NCBI GenBank assembly: GCA_015350385.1
Contig: WNKI01000002.1
Span: forward strand, 8,603,131-8,646,146
Direction: 5' to 3'
Source of the DNA: Aculops lycopersici
Taxonomy: Eukaryota > Arthropoda > Arachnida > Trombidiformes > Eriophyidae
DNA: 43,016 bases
Shown in pieces: positions 1 to 10,176 of this stretch (its first letter is position 1; the number at the start of each line of letters is the position of its first letter). The notes under the pieces were generated by a model that saw only the letters and a program-made list of their open reading frames with translations, ran no database searches and was not told the DNA's origin. The translations under genes and the position numbers were made by a program.

Positions 1-1993
1 AGAGAGAGAGAGGGTCGGAAGGAGAAAAACTCGGCACCGCATGTAACTTTTTACGAGCGTCTCGCCATTTTATGCCATCAACTTGGTTTGCCTCGCTCTT
101 CAGTCCCTTGCTTTAAATGGTCGCCGATCGTTTGCCGAATCTCAACCACTTGCTCCTGCTACTCCTTCAAGTTGCAGAGTTTAGTTTCAATGGCAAGCCA
201 CGTAGCTGGCTGCTGCGGAAACCAACCAACTAGGGCCGGCCGCCGTCAAGTGGTCGTTGGTTGGCTCTCCAAAGTCAGAACCATCAAATGGAAACTATGA
301 ACCTCTATTTGTAGTGGCTGCTGCTGTTGCGGACGCGCTAACAGCAACGGCATTTGCGGCGCTAGACTCCCTCAAGTGTGGTAATATGTCGGCATGCAAA
401 TGACACGTACCACTTCTACTTCTTGCCTCTCTCTCTGGTTAGCAGGCAAGCAAAGTAGGGTAGAGCCAAGTTGCTGCTGCTGCTTCTGGTGGTCAGTTGG
501 ACGAGTTGCTGGTCAACGACGATCACCTTGTTCAGTGGAAAAGGTTGTGGTTTGTAATACCAAACTGACCAACGGTCTCTGTGAGGCAAGAGTTAGCTTT
601 GTCCAGAGGCCGGAAGTACAAAGCTCGAGAAGAGAGGATATCTGGTCTCTCCTTTCCTCTTTTCTTTTCTTTTCTTCTCTCCTCTTTGATTATGTTGTCC
701 AGAGGAGTTGCGTAGCCAAGCGAGTAGCTTACAGAGCAGAGCTTAGCATGGCGCCAATCAATATAATGTCACCAAATACAACTGGCCAGCGCAGCGAAAG
801 ACACGACGACACGACTACCACTACAGATAGCTGCAACCAGTCCTTTGATCAAGAGAATCAAGAGCGAGCGAGTCTTAAAGCAGGAAACGAAACGAAACGA
901 GACGAGCAGCAAAAACCTTGAACAAGATGGAGCTAGCTACGGCAGGCTCGTGGCGCTATGCTCGCGGTAGCGGTGGTGGCTGCAGTCTACTAATGAGTAG
1001 ATGGAAGCCACTGAGTAGAGAGTCAATTGCTTGACTATGCAAGCATATGTTACTCGTTCTCTCATCGAGGCTTAGCTGTTTTAATCACCGACTTCCGGTA
1101 TCTCGTCGTGGTCGTCGTCCTGCTTTCGTTATTGGAGCAGCCTCTTTATCTGGAGCACCAAACAAGCAACACAAACGAAATGCTGCTACTGCCAATAGTG
1201 ACTGGTGCTTTAGTCGAAGGCCAAACTGCCGACTTATCAACGAGCTCGACTATCGACGGCGACGGCGATGAGCCGCGACTCGCGAGCAAATTCAATCCAA
1301 TTGGAACTAGTGGTGGTAGTGGTAGTGGTAGTAGTTGTGGTGGTTGTCATCTACTTGGTCTTGGTTCTCCTCTCATTTGATGTCACACTCTCCTCACTTA
1401 CTTCCTATCGAGCTCGCCAACCCACCGAGTCTAAATGTCGAGGAGATTCAAACAACGACAACCTCAACACTAATGGATTTGGCCTCACCGCTTCCGGTCT
1501 CTCAGTTGTGCGGATGCCGATTCCTCGTAGTCGTCGCAGCGAGCGGCCAACAATCCAAGACTCTCTCCCTCCAGATGAGCGGGGGAGTGGAGAGATCAAG
1601 GGATCGCTTTCTCATTCCACGAGGCGAGAGGAAACGTTTACTCCGCCACCAACGTGAGTTGCGACGAGAGAAAGTCTCGAGAGGCGCGTAGAGCTTCCAC
1701 AAGTCGATGATTCCTGACGCAAGACGACAAGGAGCTTACATAATGATCCGGCCAACAAATGAGCATCTTTCTCCTTTCCAATTCTTGTTCTTGTTTTGAA
1801 TTATCTATCCCATCGAAAGGAGAGGTAGACAGGCGCGCTCCGCGAGTCAATCGAGGGACTGCGCCCCCCCCCCTTCCAAAAAACCTAGACAAACACACTT
1901 CCATATTGGCAAGCTTGAAAGTCGGAAAGGCCATCGATGATCTCGGTGAGCGAAACAAAAGTGAGCATCGCCATTAAACTGTCGGGCTAGAGA

Positions 1994-2010
1994 TAATTAA
2001 TTAATTAATT
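1994..2010. promoter_or_regulatory. Overlapping TAATTA homeodomain-type cores
   Basis: Four overlapping TAATTA words occupy 17 bp. TAATTA is the common core recognised by Antennapedia-class homeodomains. Only the word pattern is seen; binding is inferred, and a short AT microsatellite would look the same. Confidence 0.3.
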
Positions 2011-4860
2011 CGTCAATAAGCGCCTCGCTGTTAGTTGATCGCTTTCGCGAGCCTCGCAAAGTTGACTGCTCGCTCTTTGTGACTCAATCAACTTTACGCC
2101 GGCCACTCCCACTAGTTTAGTTGGCGGTTAGTTGAGTTAAAATAAATGAACTAGAGGGAGGAAAAAGTCACAGACTGCTAGTTTCAGCTTACCAAAGGGG
2201 GGCTGCTGCTGCTGCTGAAGAAGAATAACAGGCAGGCGAGGTGGCGGACAATTAGCGAGCGAACGGAGGCGGCGGCGTCGGTGGCGGTGGCAAGTGGCAG
2301 AGGCAGTCACTTGTTTCGAGCGTTCTCCTAGACGAAGTGCCATCGCCACCGTTTATGTTCGCGTGGCCTCCGTCTTGCGCAACCCGCGAGCGCCACAATG
2401 CGAGCAGGAAAACAACCACCTCGGCCAGCAAATTTAATGGACAAAACTTTGCACAGTGGCGGCCACGGAAACACAGATACACAAACTTACACAACCAAGT
2501 GGCCAACACAATTGGATAACCTTGGCCACTGATCCAGCAGGTTGCGCAGAGAGGAGTGCAAAGGGAAGCGGCCAAACTGCCACCAGCGCCGCGGGCCTTT
2601 TAGTTGGCAGTAGAGGGGGCAGTAACTGAGGCGGCAATGGCGGCTAATGCTGCCTATGCAAACCAAAAGTCGATCGAATCGATGGACGTGATCCGATTTG
2701 GCTTGCCACTTCTGTTCTACAACGCCAGAGATCTCTCCATTCTTTCTTGGAATCTCTCCCGCTTGCCTCGGATGCCATCCGATTTGAAGCCATGAGCTAA
2801 ATGGATAGCTAGTCGACCAACCAACTAGCTGGCTAATATTATCGCGATGCGAGCAGAGGAAGCCTCTTCCTCCTTTTAGTTTGCAACTTTTGGTCGCCAA
2901 GTCTCGCGCATTCCATCTCTAGCTTGAGGCAAGAGCGCGCTCTCCTCTCCTTTCCAAGTCGATCTATCTCTCGCTAGGCGACCAGTCAGTCAGTAAGCTA
3001 GTTTGTGTTGTAGACCCAGCGATGATTCACTTTGCTGGCCATTCAAAATGACGATGATTAATTGAATTAAACTGCCAGTCGTCGTCTCCTCATCTTGGTC
3101 GCACTCTCTGTCGTTGTTGTGTTTATAAGTTTGAATAAGTTGGTTTGGCCGAAAACTTCGGACGGCCGACGAGTCGTAGCAGCAAAAGGAGCAGCAGTAG
3201 CAGCAAGGCCAATGAGATGCAATGCAAACAGTCGGCAGCTCAGTCAACATTAATTTGCATACACCGCTACCAACAATTGCAACAAAAACGTCCACGACTG
3301 CTCACTTCACCTGGCCGTTGCATCATCGCTCTCGGCCCTACAATCGGCGATTCTCTCGCTCACTAGCCCACTAACTCGCTCCTCGACGACTTGACGACTC
3401 AGCAGACCATCAGGGGACACGAGAACACACATACGATTCTAGGGAGATTGTATGATTTCTCCCTCCAAAGCTCTAAAAGAAGAATGAGCGAGCAAGCGGC
3501 AAAATTAAAGATTGAAACCGAAGCGGAAACCTTCGACAGCTTCAATCGGGTTAATGGATCGGTTTTGCTGCCGCCGCTGCGCTAAATTTTCCCCCCGAAA
3601 GTTCGATCGCCCGCCTGCTCACTTCACATGTTACCTGATACCTGATAGTTGGTACCTGGACCACCAGCACCACCACCTCCGTTGCCGTCGCCGATGAGTG
3701 CTGGCAAGTGGTCGTGACGCAACCATTCAACTGGTGGCACCGACTCGACTGTCTGTCCTGATCGCTGCAAAGTTTAAGAAAATCTGGGCTGCCAGAGCGA
3801 GAGTTGAGGTGGTTGCAGATTTGAGAGGGAGAAATCTGAGTGAGTGAGAGCCACTTGTTGTCAGTCGGTGGTCCAAGGAGCCAGAAGGCCAGTCGTCGGG
3901 TCGCTTGGTGGTGGCGGTCGGTTCACTGCGCCGCCACTAAAGAGCCGAACGCAGAATCCAAGAAAACGACGACGATCCGGCTAATGGTCGGTGCCGATGG
4001 AGGAAAAGTGAAACGCTTTCGTTGTCATTTTCTCTTCCTCTGAAGCTCTAGCAAAAATAACCAGGCGAAAGTTTGGCGGTGCGATGCGATGTTCTGTGTC
4101 CGACTTTTCATTCGATATCTGGTCTGGCGTTGCCGTTAAGTGAGCAAGCGATCGGTTGTTTTGTTACAAAAGAACAACTCGAGTCTATTATTCGATTATT
4201 GGCCCGTTGAAAGTGGATCGCGCCATTAAGATTGCCGAGCCAAGATAGCCGCTTGCTGACTTCTGTGGCCGTGGTTGTCTCCATTGCTACTGTCTTTTCA
4301 ATTCGGCAACAAATAATAACACTAGCGGCGAGATAATAATAGTTATAATACTAATAACACTGGCCAAGCGAGAGTAACAGTAACTCTCGCTTCTTGCCAT
4401 TCGATATCTAAGGCTAACCAAAGACACTGTCAGCTTGCAGACTCGTGGGCCTCCAAGTTTCAGAGTCAAAGTGTCCAAGTTTTTGAGAAGAAACTGGAGG
4501 CGAGTTTTTGTTTTCTTGTTACTGCTGCTGTTGCTGCTGCTGTTATTTGCAGCTAGCAAGACTTTTGTTGTATTATCGCCATCACTATCAACGCTGCTCT
4601 CGTTGTATCAGATTGTTCATTTGCAACATTCGACCCTCTCGCTCGCCGCAGAGTCTCGCCTGCTCCAATGAAGTAAGTAGCCAGCCAGCCAGCTTGCCAG
4701 AGTCGACTAACTAAAGCTGATACCAAAAGTCGGCTGCTAATGATGACAACTTGTCAGCTTGTCGCGCTTCTTTCAAAGTTTCATGGAACTTTGGAAAACT
4801 GTCTTGCCGTTGGAGTCTTGTTCTGTGGCCGCTGGTCGCAAACAATGGAACACACTGGCT

Positions 4861-4890
4861 AGCTTCAAATGCTAGGAAGCATTTGAAGCT
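4861..4890. other. Perfect 12-bp inverted repeat with a 6-nt loop
   Basis: Arms 4861-4872 and 4879-4890 are exact reverse complements (AGCTTCAAATGC and its complement), separated by TAGGAA. Pairing stops at the next base on each side. It is too short for a microRNA precursor. It could be a structured RNA element, a protein-binding palindrome or chance. Confidence 0.55.
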
Positions 4891-5378
4891 TTCTCCTCTG
4901 GTGGTTGGCAAATGGAAGCTGGCTCAAAATAAAAGAGCCACTCGCTGGAGAGATCCCGTTACACGAGAGCAATGCTACTGTTGTTGCAATTTGGTTTTGT
5001 CGCCAGGCAAACTGGTGAACTTTGTAGTGGGACACAAAAGTGTTTTGTGTTGTGCAAATTCAATGGCGGAATCGAATGAGTCGCAATGTTGAAGCGAGAA
5101 AGAAGATGCAATTGTTTTGCCTCCCTTTTGATAAGGGAGAGCAAACGGACAATAAGATAATAGTAGTGGATGGATCTGTTGTCACAACTAATGGCTCGGC
5201 GAAAGAGAACAACCACCACTTGCCCTCTGCCAACAGGACTCCAATCACTTGGTGCCATTTGATCTCGAGTTGATTTCATTTGATTCCAAAAGCAACTCGT
5301 CCATTTGGATATTGAGTTGGTTGCCGTTGAAATTGAAATTATGCAAACAAAAGTAACAATGAATAATATCTATCAATA

Positions 5379-5407
5379 CGACGACGACGACGATGACGAT
5401 GACGACG
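5379..5407. repeat. Trinucleotide microsatellite (CGA/GAC)
   Basis: Near-perfect CGA units with two GAT interruptions, in non-coding DNA. Confidence 0.85.
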
Positions 5408-6179
5408 AAACAAGCGACACGATATTGAAATTGAACGACCATCAACGACCATGCCAATGACAATGACTTTATACTCCGTTGCGCTTCTGGTTGACTGTTG
5501 GATCTTGGAACAGCTAGCTAGCCAACTAACTATCTGACCGAATTTACTTCCGATCGCTTGGTAGATACTCGATTCGAGTGACGCATTACAACCAATCGCA
5601 GGCTGCGAACAATAATCTAATCAGATTAATCAAACGATGATCTTGCTCTCCCTCTTTATTCTTACATGTACCAAGACCACTACTGATACCAGTACCATCG
5701 CTGCTCCCGTGCCTCTCACGTCTTTGTCTGATGACTACATAGAATTTGATGGTTGAAGTAGACTCAACTAATAACAGCAACTCATCTTATCTTCTCCTAC
5801 CCACTAGACTCCGGTCTCCTATGTCTCCTATGGTGCCTGTCTCTGGCTGGGCCATAGGAGCAATCAGCTGCTTGTAGCGACTTTGCTATTGTTGATTGAT
5901 ACCATTCCAAGCACGAAGCAAAACCTCAGCCGATAGCGCGCATCGGATCGCCAAATACTCCGGGTAGAAGATCCAAATTTTCTCTCAAAATTCCGATGAC
6001 ATTTCGCTAGTTGAGTTTAGTTGAGTTGTTGACAAGATCAATAGAGGTGACTTGGCGCCTCGTTAATTAGAGGAGGAAGCGTATCAAATAATTGAATAAA
6101 AACCAAACAATTATCCCATTTTCTATTGCAAATTGAAACCACCGAGCAAACCAATCAGGGTCATTCAATAGTGATTGCC

Positions 6180-8192
6180 ATGCTACACTCACGAAACTCG
6201 GACGCCTCCTCGAGACGATCGACTTTAAATGAGGTTGTCATCAATGATTCGCGATCGAGTTTTCAAGTCAATGATAGTGGTCGGAATCCGGGAGGTCAAG
6301 TTTCGGTCAAGTTTATATTGCTTCTAGTTGCATGTGTCCCATTATTGATCCAAGGTTTGGGCAACCAGAATGCCCTTGTTCAACTGGCCAGCGCACAACA
6401 AGTGGCGCCCTCGCAGCAGCCCATGGCGCAACAACTGATCCAGCTCGAATCCATCAATCTGCAGTCTATTTTGCAACACCAGGAGGCTCTATCCGCCGAG
6501 TGCCACCAGTACAAATTGGCCAAGGAACGCGAGTTGGCCTACTTGCTGCAGTACAACCAAGAAAATGATCAAGTCTCCCTACCTGAGCCAATGCCAATCA
6601 AGGTGCCGGCCGTGTGTTTGCTATTTCTTGCCGCAGAATTGGACGATGCACTAGCCCCCAATGGTAGCGGCAGTGGAGCGACAGGGCAACAGGTCGTTAG
6701 CAAACCTGTGACACCTAAACTCGAGATGGTCAACTGGATCTTCAACGAGGAGGATATCAAGTTTCCTAGCTTGTCCAAGAGCAACAATAGTGGCACAACA
6801 AGAGCAAAAAGAGATGTCGCCGCAAATGGACAACTCGATCAGTCAAGTCTGTTGTCCAACTACCTGTTGGATCCACTTGTTGGCACCACCTCGAGCCAGA
6901 AATTGCAACCCACCGAAGACCCAGAGATGGCCAAGTTCCATAATGACGTCAACGCCCTTCTGGCCAACGAGCAATTCTTGCAGGGAATGCACGCGGCCAG
7001 CGCCAAGCTAGCCAACCACCTGTCGCCCGTGATTCTGATCCCCGGCTTACTGGGCTCCCGTCTTCAGGCTAGAACTCAAAAGACCACTAGAGTAAATGTT
7101 TTCTGTAGCAAAGAGAGCGATTGGTATGATATTTGGCTTTCAGTTAGAATGTTCCTACCAATTGCAGTCAATTGTTGGCTGGACAATGCACGAATGGTCT
7201 ACGATCCAGAGACTGGTTTTACCAAGGAGCCACCTGGCGTTGAGGCTCGAGTTCCAGAGTTTGGAAGCGTTGAGTCGGTCAGACATTTGGACAAAAATTT
7301 GCCCACCTCAACAGCCTACTTTGATCCACTTATTGAGAGATACGAGCAGCTAGGTTACACTGCCGACGTAAACTTGTTAGCTGCTCCCTACGACTTCCGC
7401 CTGGCCCCTCAACAAATGGGCCAATATTTTATCGACCTAAAAGCGCTAATTGACAACTCGAAGTACAACTCGCCAAGTGGCAAGAAGGTAACCCTAGTGT
7501 GCCACTCAATGGGATGCACTCATGCACTAGTCTTCCTGCGGCAACAAACTCCAGCTTGGCGCCAGGCTAACATCCGTAAACTTATCGCCCTCTCATCACC
7601 TTGGGCCGGGACTGCAAAGGCACTGAAGGCTCTGGTCGTGGGCGACTCGCTTGACTTACCCCTGGTTGGTGAGAAAAATATGCGCATGCTCTCGAGAACG
7701 TATCCCAGTATTGCCTACCTGTTGCCTCAAGCCGAGGTCTTCCAAATGCCCAACCAAAATGCATTGCAATCTGGAGGTCCCATTTTGGTTCAAACTCCCG
7801 CTAGGTCATATAAAGTTGGCGACTTGGAGGATCTAATGCGCGACTTGAACTTGACCACTCAGTACAGGTGGTTTAAGGAGTCAAGTGCGCTGATTAAGCC
7901 TTTAGAACCATTACCTGATGTTAATATTGATTGTGTTCAAAGCTCGAATGTGCCGACGCCAGAAACGCTCATCTTTAGAAACCAACAAGATTTTCCAAAT
8001 GGAGACTTTGAGCTGGTCAATGGAAATGGAGATGGAACCGTGAATTTGCAATCACTGTCAGTTTGCAATCTTTGGGCACAAATGTTACCTGAAAGAGTGA
8101 AACAAACTGAGATTTTAAATACAAACCACATCTCAGTTATAAAACACAAGACTACGCTAACCTTACTCACTGACGACGTGCTCATGAGCTAA
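6180..8192 (+). CDS. PLA2G15: Group XV phospholipase A2 / LCAT-like acyltransferase with long N-terminal extension
   Basis: The frame opens with a TTG at 6126, but the first ATG is at 6180, giving 670 residues. Residues from about 288 match the LCAT/lysosomal phospholipase A2 family end to end: PVILIPGLLGSRL, the CSKESDWYDIWL and CWLDN segments, then an alpha/beta-hydrolase core. The nucleophile elbow is CHSMG with Ser443; the other triad residues are Asp618 in GDGTVN and His650 in TNHIS. The family transfers or hydrolyses phospholipid acyl chains in lysosomes or outside the cell. A hydrophobic stretch at about 45-59, after a 44-residue polar leader, looks like a signal peptide or signal anchor. 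The first 280 residues have no counterpart in human PLA2G15 or LCAT (about 410-440 residues) and contain a furin-type RAKR site ending at 211, so a removable propeptide is possible. There is no sign of introns. Family placement is secure; lysosomal PLA2 versus LCAT role is not. Confidence 0.9.
   Translation: MLHSRNSDASSRRSTLNEVVINDSRSSFQVNDSGRNPGGQVSVKFILLLVACVPLLIQGLGNQNALVQLASAQQVAPSQQPMAQQLIQLESINLQSILQHQEALSAECHQYKLAKERELAYLLQYNQENDQVSLPEPMPIKVPAVCLLFLAAELDDALAPNGSGSGATGQQVVSKPVTPKLEMVNWIFNEEDIKFPSLSKSNNSGTTRAKRDVAANGQLDQSSLLSNYLLDPLVGTTSSQKLQPTEDPEMAKFHNDVNALLANEQFLQGMHAASAKLANHLSPVILIPGLLGSRLQARTQKTTRVNVFCSKESDWYDIWLSVRMFLPIAVNCWLDNARMVYDPETGFTKEPPGVEARVPEFGSVESVRHLDKNLPTSTAYFDPLIERYEQLGYTADVNLLAAPYDFRLAPQQMGQYFIDLKALIDNSKYNSPSGKKVTLVCHSMGCTHALVFLRQQTPAWRQANIRKLIALSSPWAGTAKALKALVVGDSLDLPLVGEKNMRMLSRTYPSIAYLLPQAEVFQMPNQNALQSGGPILVQTPARSYKVGDLEDLMRDLNLTTQYRWFKESSALIKPLEPLPDVNIDCVQSSNVPTPETLIFRNQQDFPNGDFELVNGNGDGTVNLQSLSVCNLWAQMLPERVKQTEILNTNHISVIKHKTTLTLLTDDVLMS
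6801..6815 (+). other. Predicted proprotein-convertase site RAKR|D
   Basis: Codons 208-212 of the phospholipase read R-A-K-R-D, matching the furin rule RX(K/R)R. It lies in a Ser/Gly/Asn-rich linker about 75 residues before the hydrolase domain, a position suited to release of the N-terminal extension. Cleavage is inferred from the motif alone. Confidence 0.45.
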
Positions 8193-8658
8193 CAAATACT
8201 GCTCTTCGGCCTACATTGAAATTATATAAATGATGAGAAAATTTTATCATTATTTTGTTTACTAGCTCTTGGTAATTGACGTGAGATCTTCCGAATTGCA
8301 TTTAGTCCGCTAGTCAACGTGTTTTAAACTAATCGACAACGACCTGTAGATAGTACGATCAGAATGTTCGGGCTTTAGTCGATTGGTTCGCAGTATTAGA
8401 AATGGGGCCTCATTTCGCACCATGAGATGCGGAATACATCTACTCATCTACTGACCACTCAATTATCATGGAGTAAGATTCTAGAAGACGTGACAAGATT
8501 GGATCGCGTCTATTCCAGCAGATGCAATGCTACGCTTACCTTTGATAACCTTGAATTTTAGGAGACAAGAATCATCATGGTCGAAGTTCACATTAGTAAA
8601 TAGTGCAAATTATATGCTTGAATGAAGACTGAAATCATTAAGATCATAAAGTCGAAGG
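8193..8658. other. Phospholipase 3' flank
   Basis: This stretch probably holds the 3' UTR. No AATAAA is close to the stop; a TATAAA variant at about 8225 is the nearest candidate. The rest shows no gene. It ends where the 1.27-kb repeat begins. Confidence 0.5.
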
Positions 8659-9931
8659 CCGCATCCGGATATCTTGATCCGATCCGAAGTTATACCTTAA
8701 ACACTCCTTTCGGTGATTTGGGGTTCCAGAGAGATTTCGGCATTTTCCCGAACTGAAAAAACCGTTTCTTAACACACTGATCTAGCCCCGCAGAACCGTC
8801 GACGAATGGTCCCCTCTACTCATCTGGTACGCTCCAGGACCCCTCTACCACCTAGCGACCTAGATCGTATTGGACCTCCTCAAGAAATAGGTACAGCATA
8901 CAATGTAGTCGGATTCGATCCGCATGATTGCTCTGTATACAATGAAAAAAACCGTTCCTAGATGACACTTGTATTGCAAAAGTTATGCAAGTTACAGTAA
9001 AAATGACCCCTGCAAACGTCTCAGAAGCATGATTCTGAGCTTCCGGTTGCGTCGGCATCATGCAATTGCTCATAGTTTTCGAGATATAGATGTTTTTAAA
9101 AGTATTTTTTCTCCAGAATCTGAGTCGATGGCCAAACAAAGGTTTAGAGAGAAAACTTGAATCACAAGTAGCTCATATCGCTTTCACGGGTCCAAAGGTA
9201 ATAGGATGGGGCCTCTGGTAGCTCGAGTTGCAAGGGTTTGGGTGGCTCTTGCAGGGCATCCCCGGATCGAAAAAGAGTATGCCAAACAGGACTCTTTCGG
9301 GGATTTGTGGATACATCAACAGTTCGACTTTTATGGTCGTCGGAGAGATTTCGGGCCCGAATAACAATGCTCTCAGCCACATCCCGGCCTGTTGAGAAAT
9401 CTCAACCAAATTCACACCAGAGACTCACACAATCACGATACATCCCTTGAGGGGATCAAAAGTACAGTCGCTTCTCGATTGCGCCAAAGATCACGACACC
9501 TGATGATGCACGAGGGGTCTTGTTTGAGAGTCTAGAGATAAGGTATCCGTCTGAACCTCGCACAGCGTGTTGCCTGCCTATTTGCTCATGATCTTTGGGT
9601 GTTATGGACTAGAGATTCGATGAGACCGAAAGCGGGCACCCTCCAGTGTCACGAGAGGTGCAAAATCTATTTATTGACACAAAATCGTTAATTTCAAGAT
9701 TATTCCCTCGAAACTTTCCGCAGATGTTCCTGAAGTAACTGCACATTCACTTAGCAAGTCGATTTTAGTGCCGCTACCTTCTTTCTTGCATTATTGAGTC
9801 TCACGATGCTACATGGGAGGCCCAACAAGTGGTTCATATTCGTAGGTAGCTCACATGATATTTGGCACACATCAACCTACATATCTAGTCGGCATTTCAT
9901 CGTATCACCACTTTAATACATTCAAAGATAA
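8659..9931. repeat. Unclassified 1.27-kb dispersed repeat, copy A
   Basis: This aligns without any net indel to 19904-21176 (constant offset 11,245). By eye, 8667-9559 is identical in the two copies, and 9560-9931 has about 22 mismatches in 372 bp (about 94%). Similarity stops abruptly at both ends. Short open frames up to 95 codons occur on both strands but resemble no transposase, reverse transcriptase or other protein I know. No terminal inverted repeats, target-site duplication or poly(A) tail are evident. Diverged internal echoes are visible: CTTTCGG(T/G)GATTTG near 8707 and 9294, GAGAGATTTCGG near 8729 and 9342, and TGAAAAAA(A)CCGTT near 8753 and 8942. It may be a non-autonomous element or a satellite-like unit. 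It lies between two 3' gene ends. Confidence 0.95.
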
Positions 9932-10176
9932 ACGTTTGCATACGTCCAGATCTAAACTGAGTGTCACAACTCAAAATGGCCGTCACCTCTCGAGTTTTGG
10001 ATGTTTTGGACCACTTGAAGCTTTGTATTAGCATAGTAATGAAAGGTAAACTACTGCTATCAGAATAAAGAGCTGGAAACCAATCGAATCATCAGAATCA
10101 CTCAATGATACTTTATTTATTGATCAGAATCGATCAAGATCCAGGGGACATAGAACATAAATATTTGCTACAGGCG
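9932..10176 (-). other. 3' flank of HPS3
   Basis: Short spacer between the repeat and the HPS3 stop codon, with a poly(A) signal for the minus strand. Nothing else is visible. Confidence 0.5.
10112..10121 (-). terminator. Poly(A) signal of HPS3
   Basis: Two overlapping AATAAA hexamers read on the minus strand (TTTATT on plus), about 60 nt after the HPS3 stop. Position and duplication make this the likely 3'-end signal. Confidence 0.65.

Larger units (their letters stand above)
1..6179. other. Non-coding, simple-repeat-rich spacer upstream of the phospholipase gene
   Basis: No open frame here resembles a known protein; the frames are short, overlap on both strands and are dominated by Ser/Leu/Arg/Cys from simple sequence. 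Visible structure includes an (AG)6 run at the left edge, a C10 run at 1864-1873, a CTG run at 2202-2217, overlapping TAATTA cores at 1994-2010, three TACCTG words at 3631-3658, a perfect 12-bp hairpin at 4861-4890 and a CGA/GAC tract at 5379-5407. It may hold regulatory DNA or untranslated exons of the phospholipase or of a gene to the left. I cannot place any gene in it. Confidence 0.6.

Noticed and set aside
394..921. Longest frame in the left spacer, 175 codons
   Set aside because: Cys/Ser/Arg-rich with no domain, overlapping other frames; looks like chance.
4861..4890. Hairpin considered as a microRNA precursor
   Set aside because: The stem is only 12 bp and pairing does not extend outward; known arthropod microRNA seeds were not seen.
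8852..9139. Frames of 60-95 codons inside both 1.27-kb repeats
   Set aside because: Identical in both copies only because the DNA is identical there; several overlapping frames on both strands, none protein-like.
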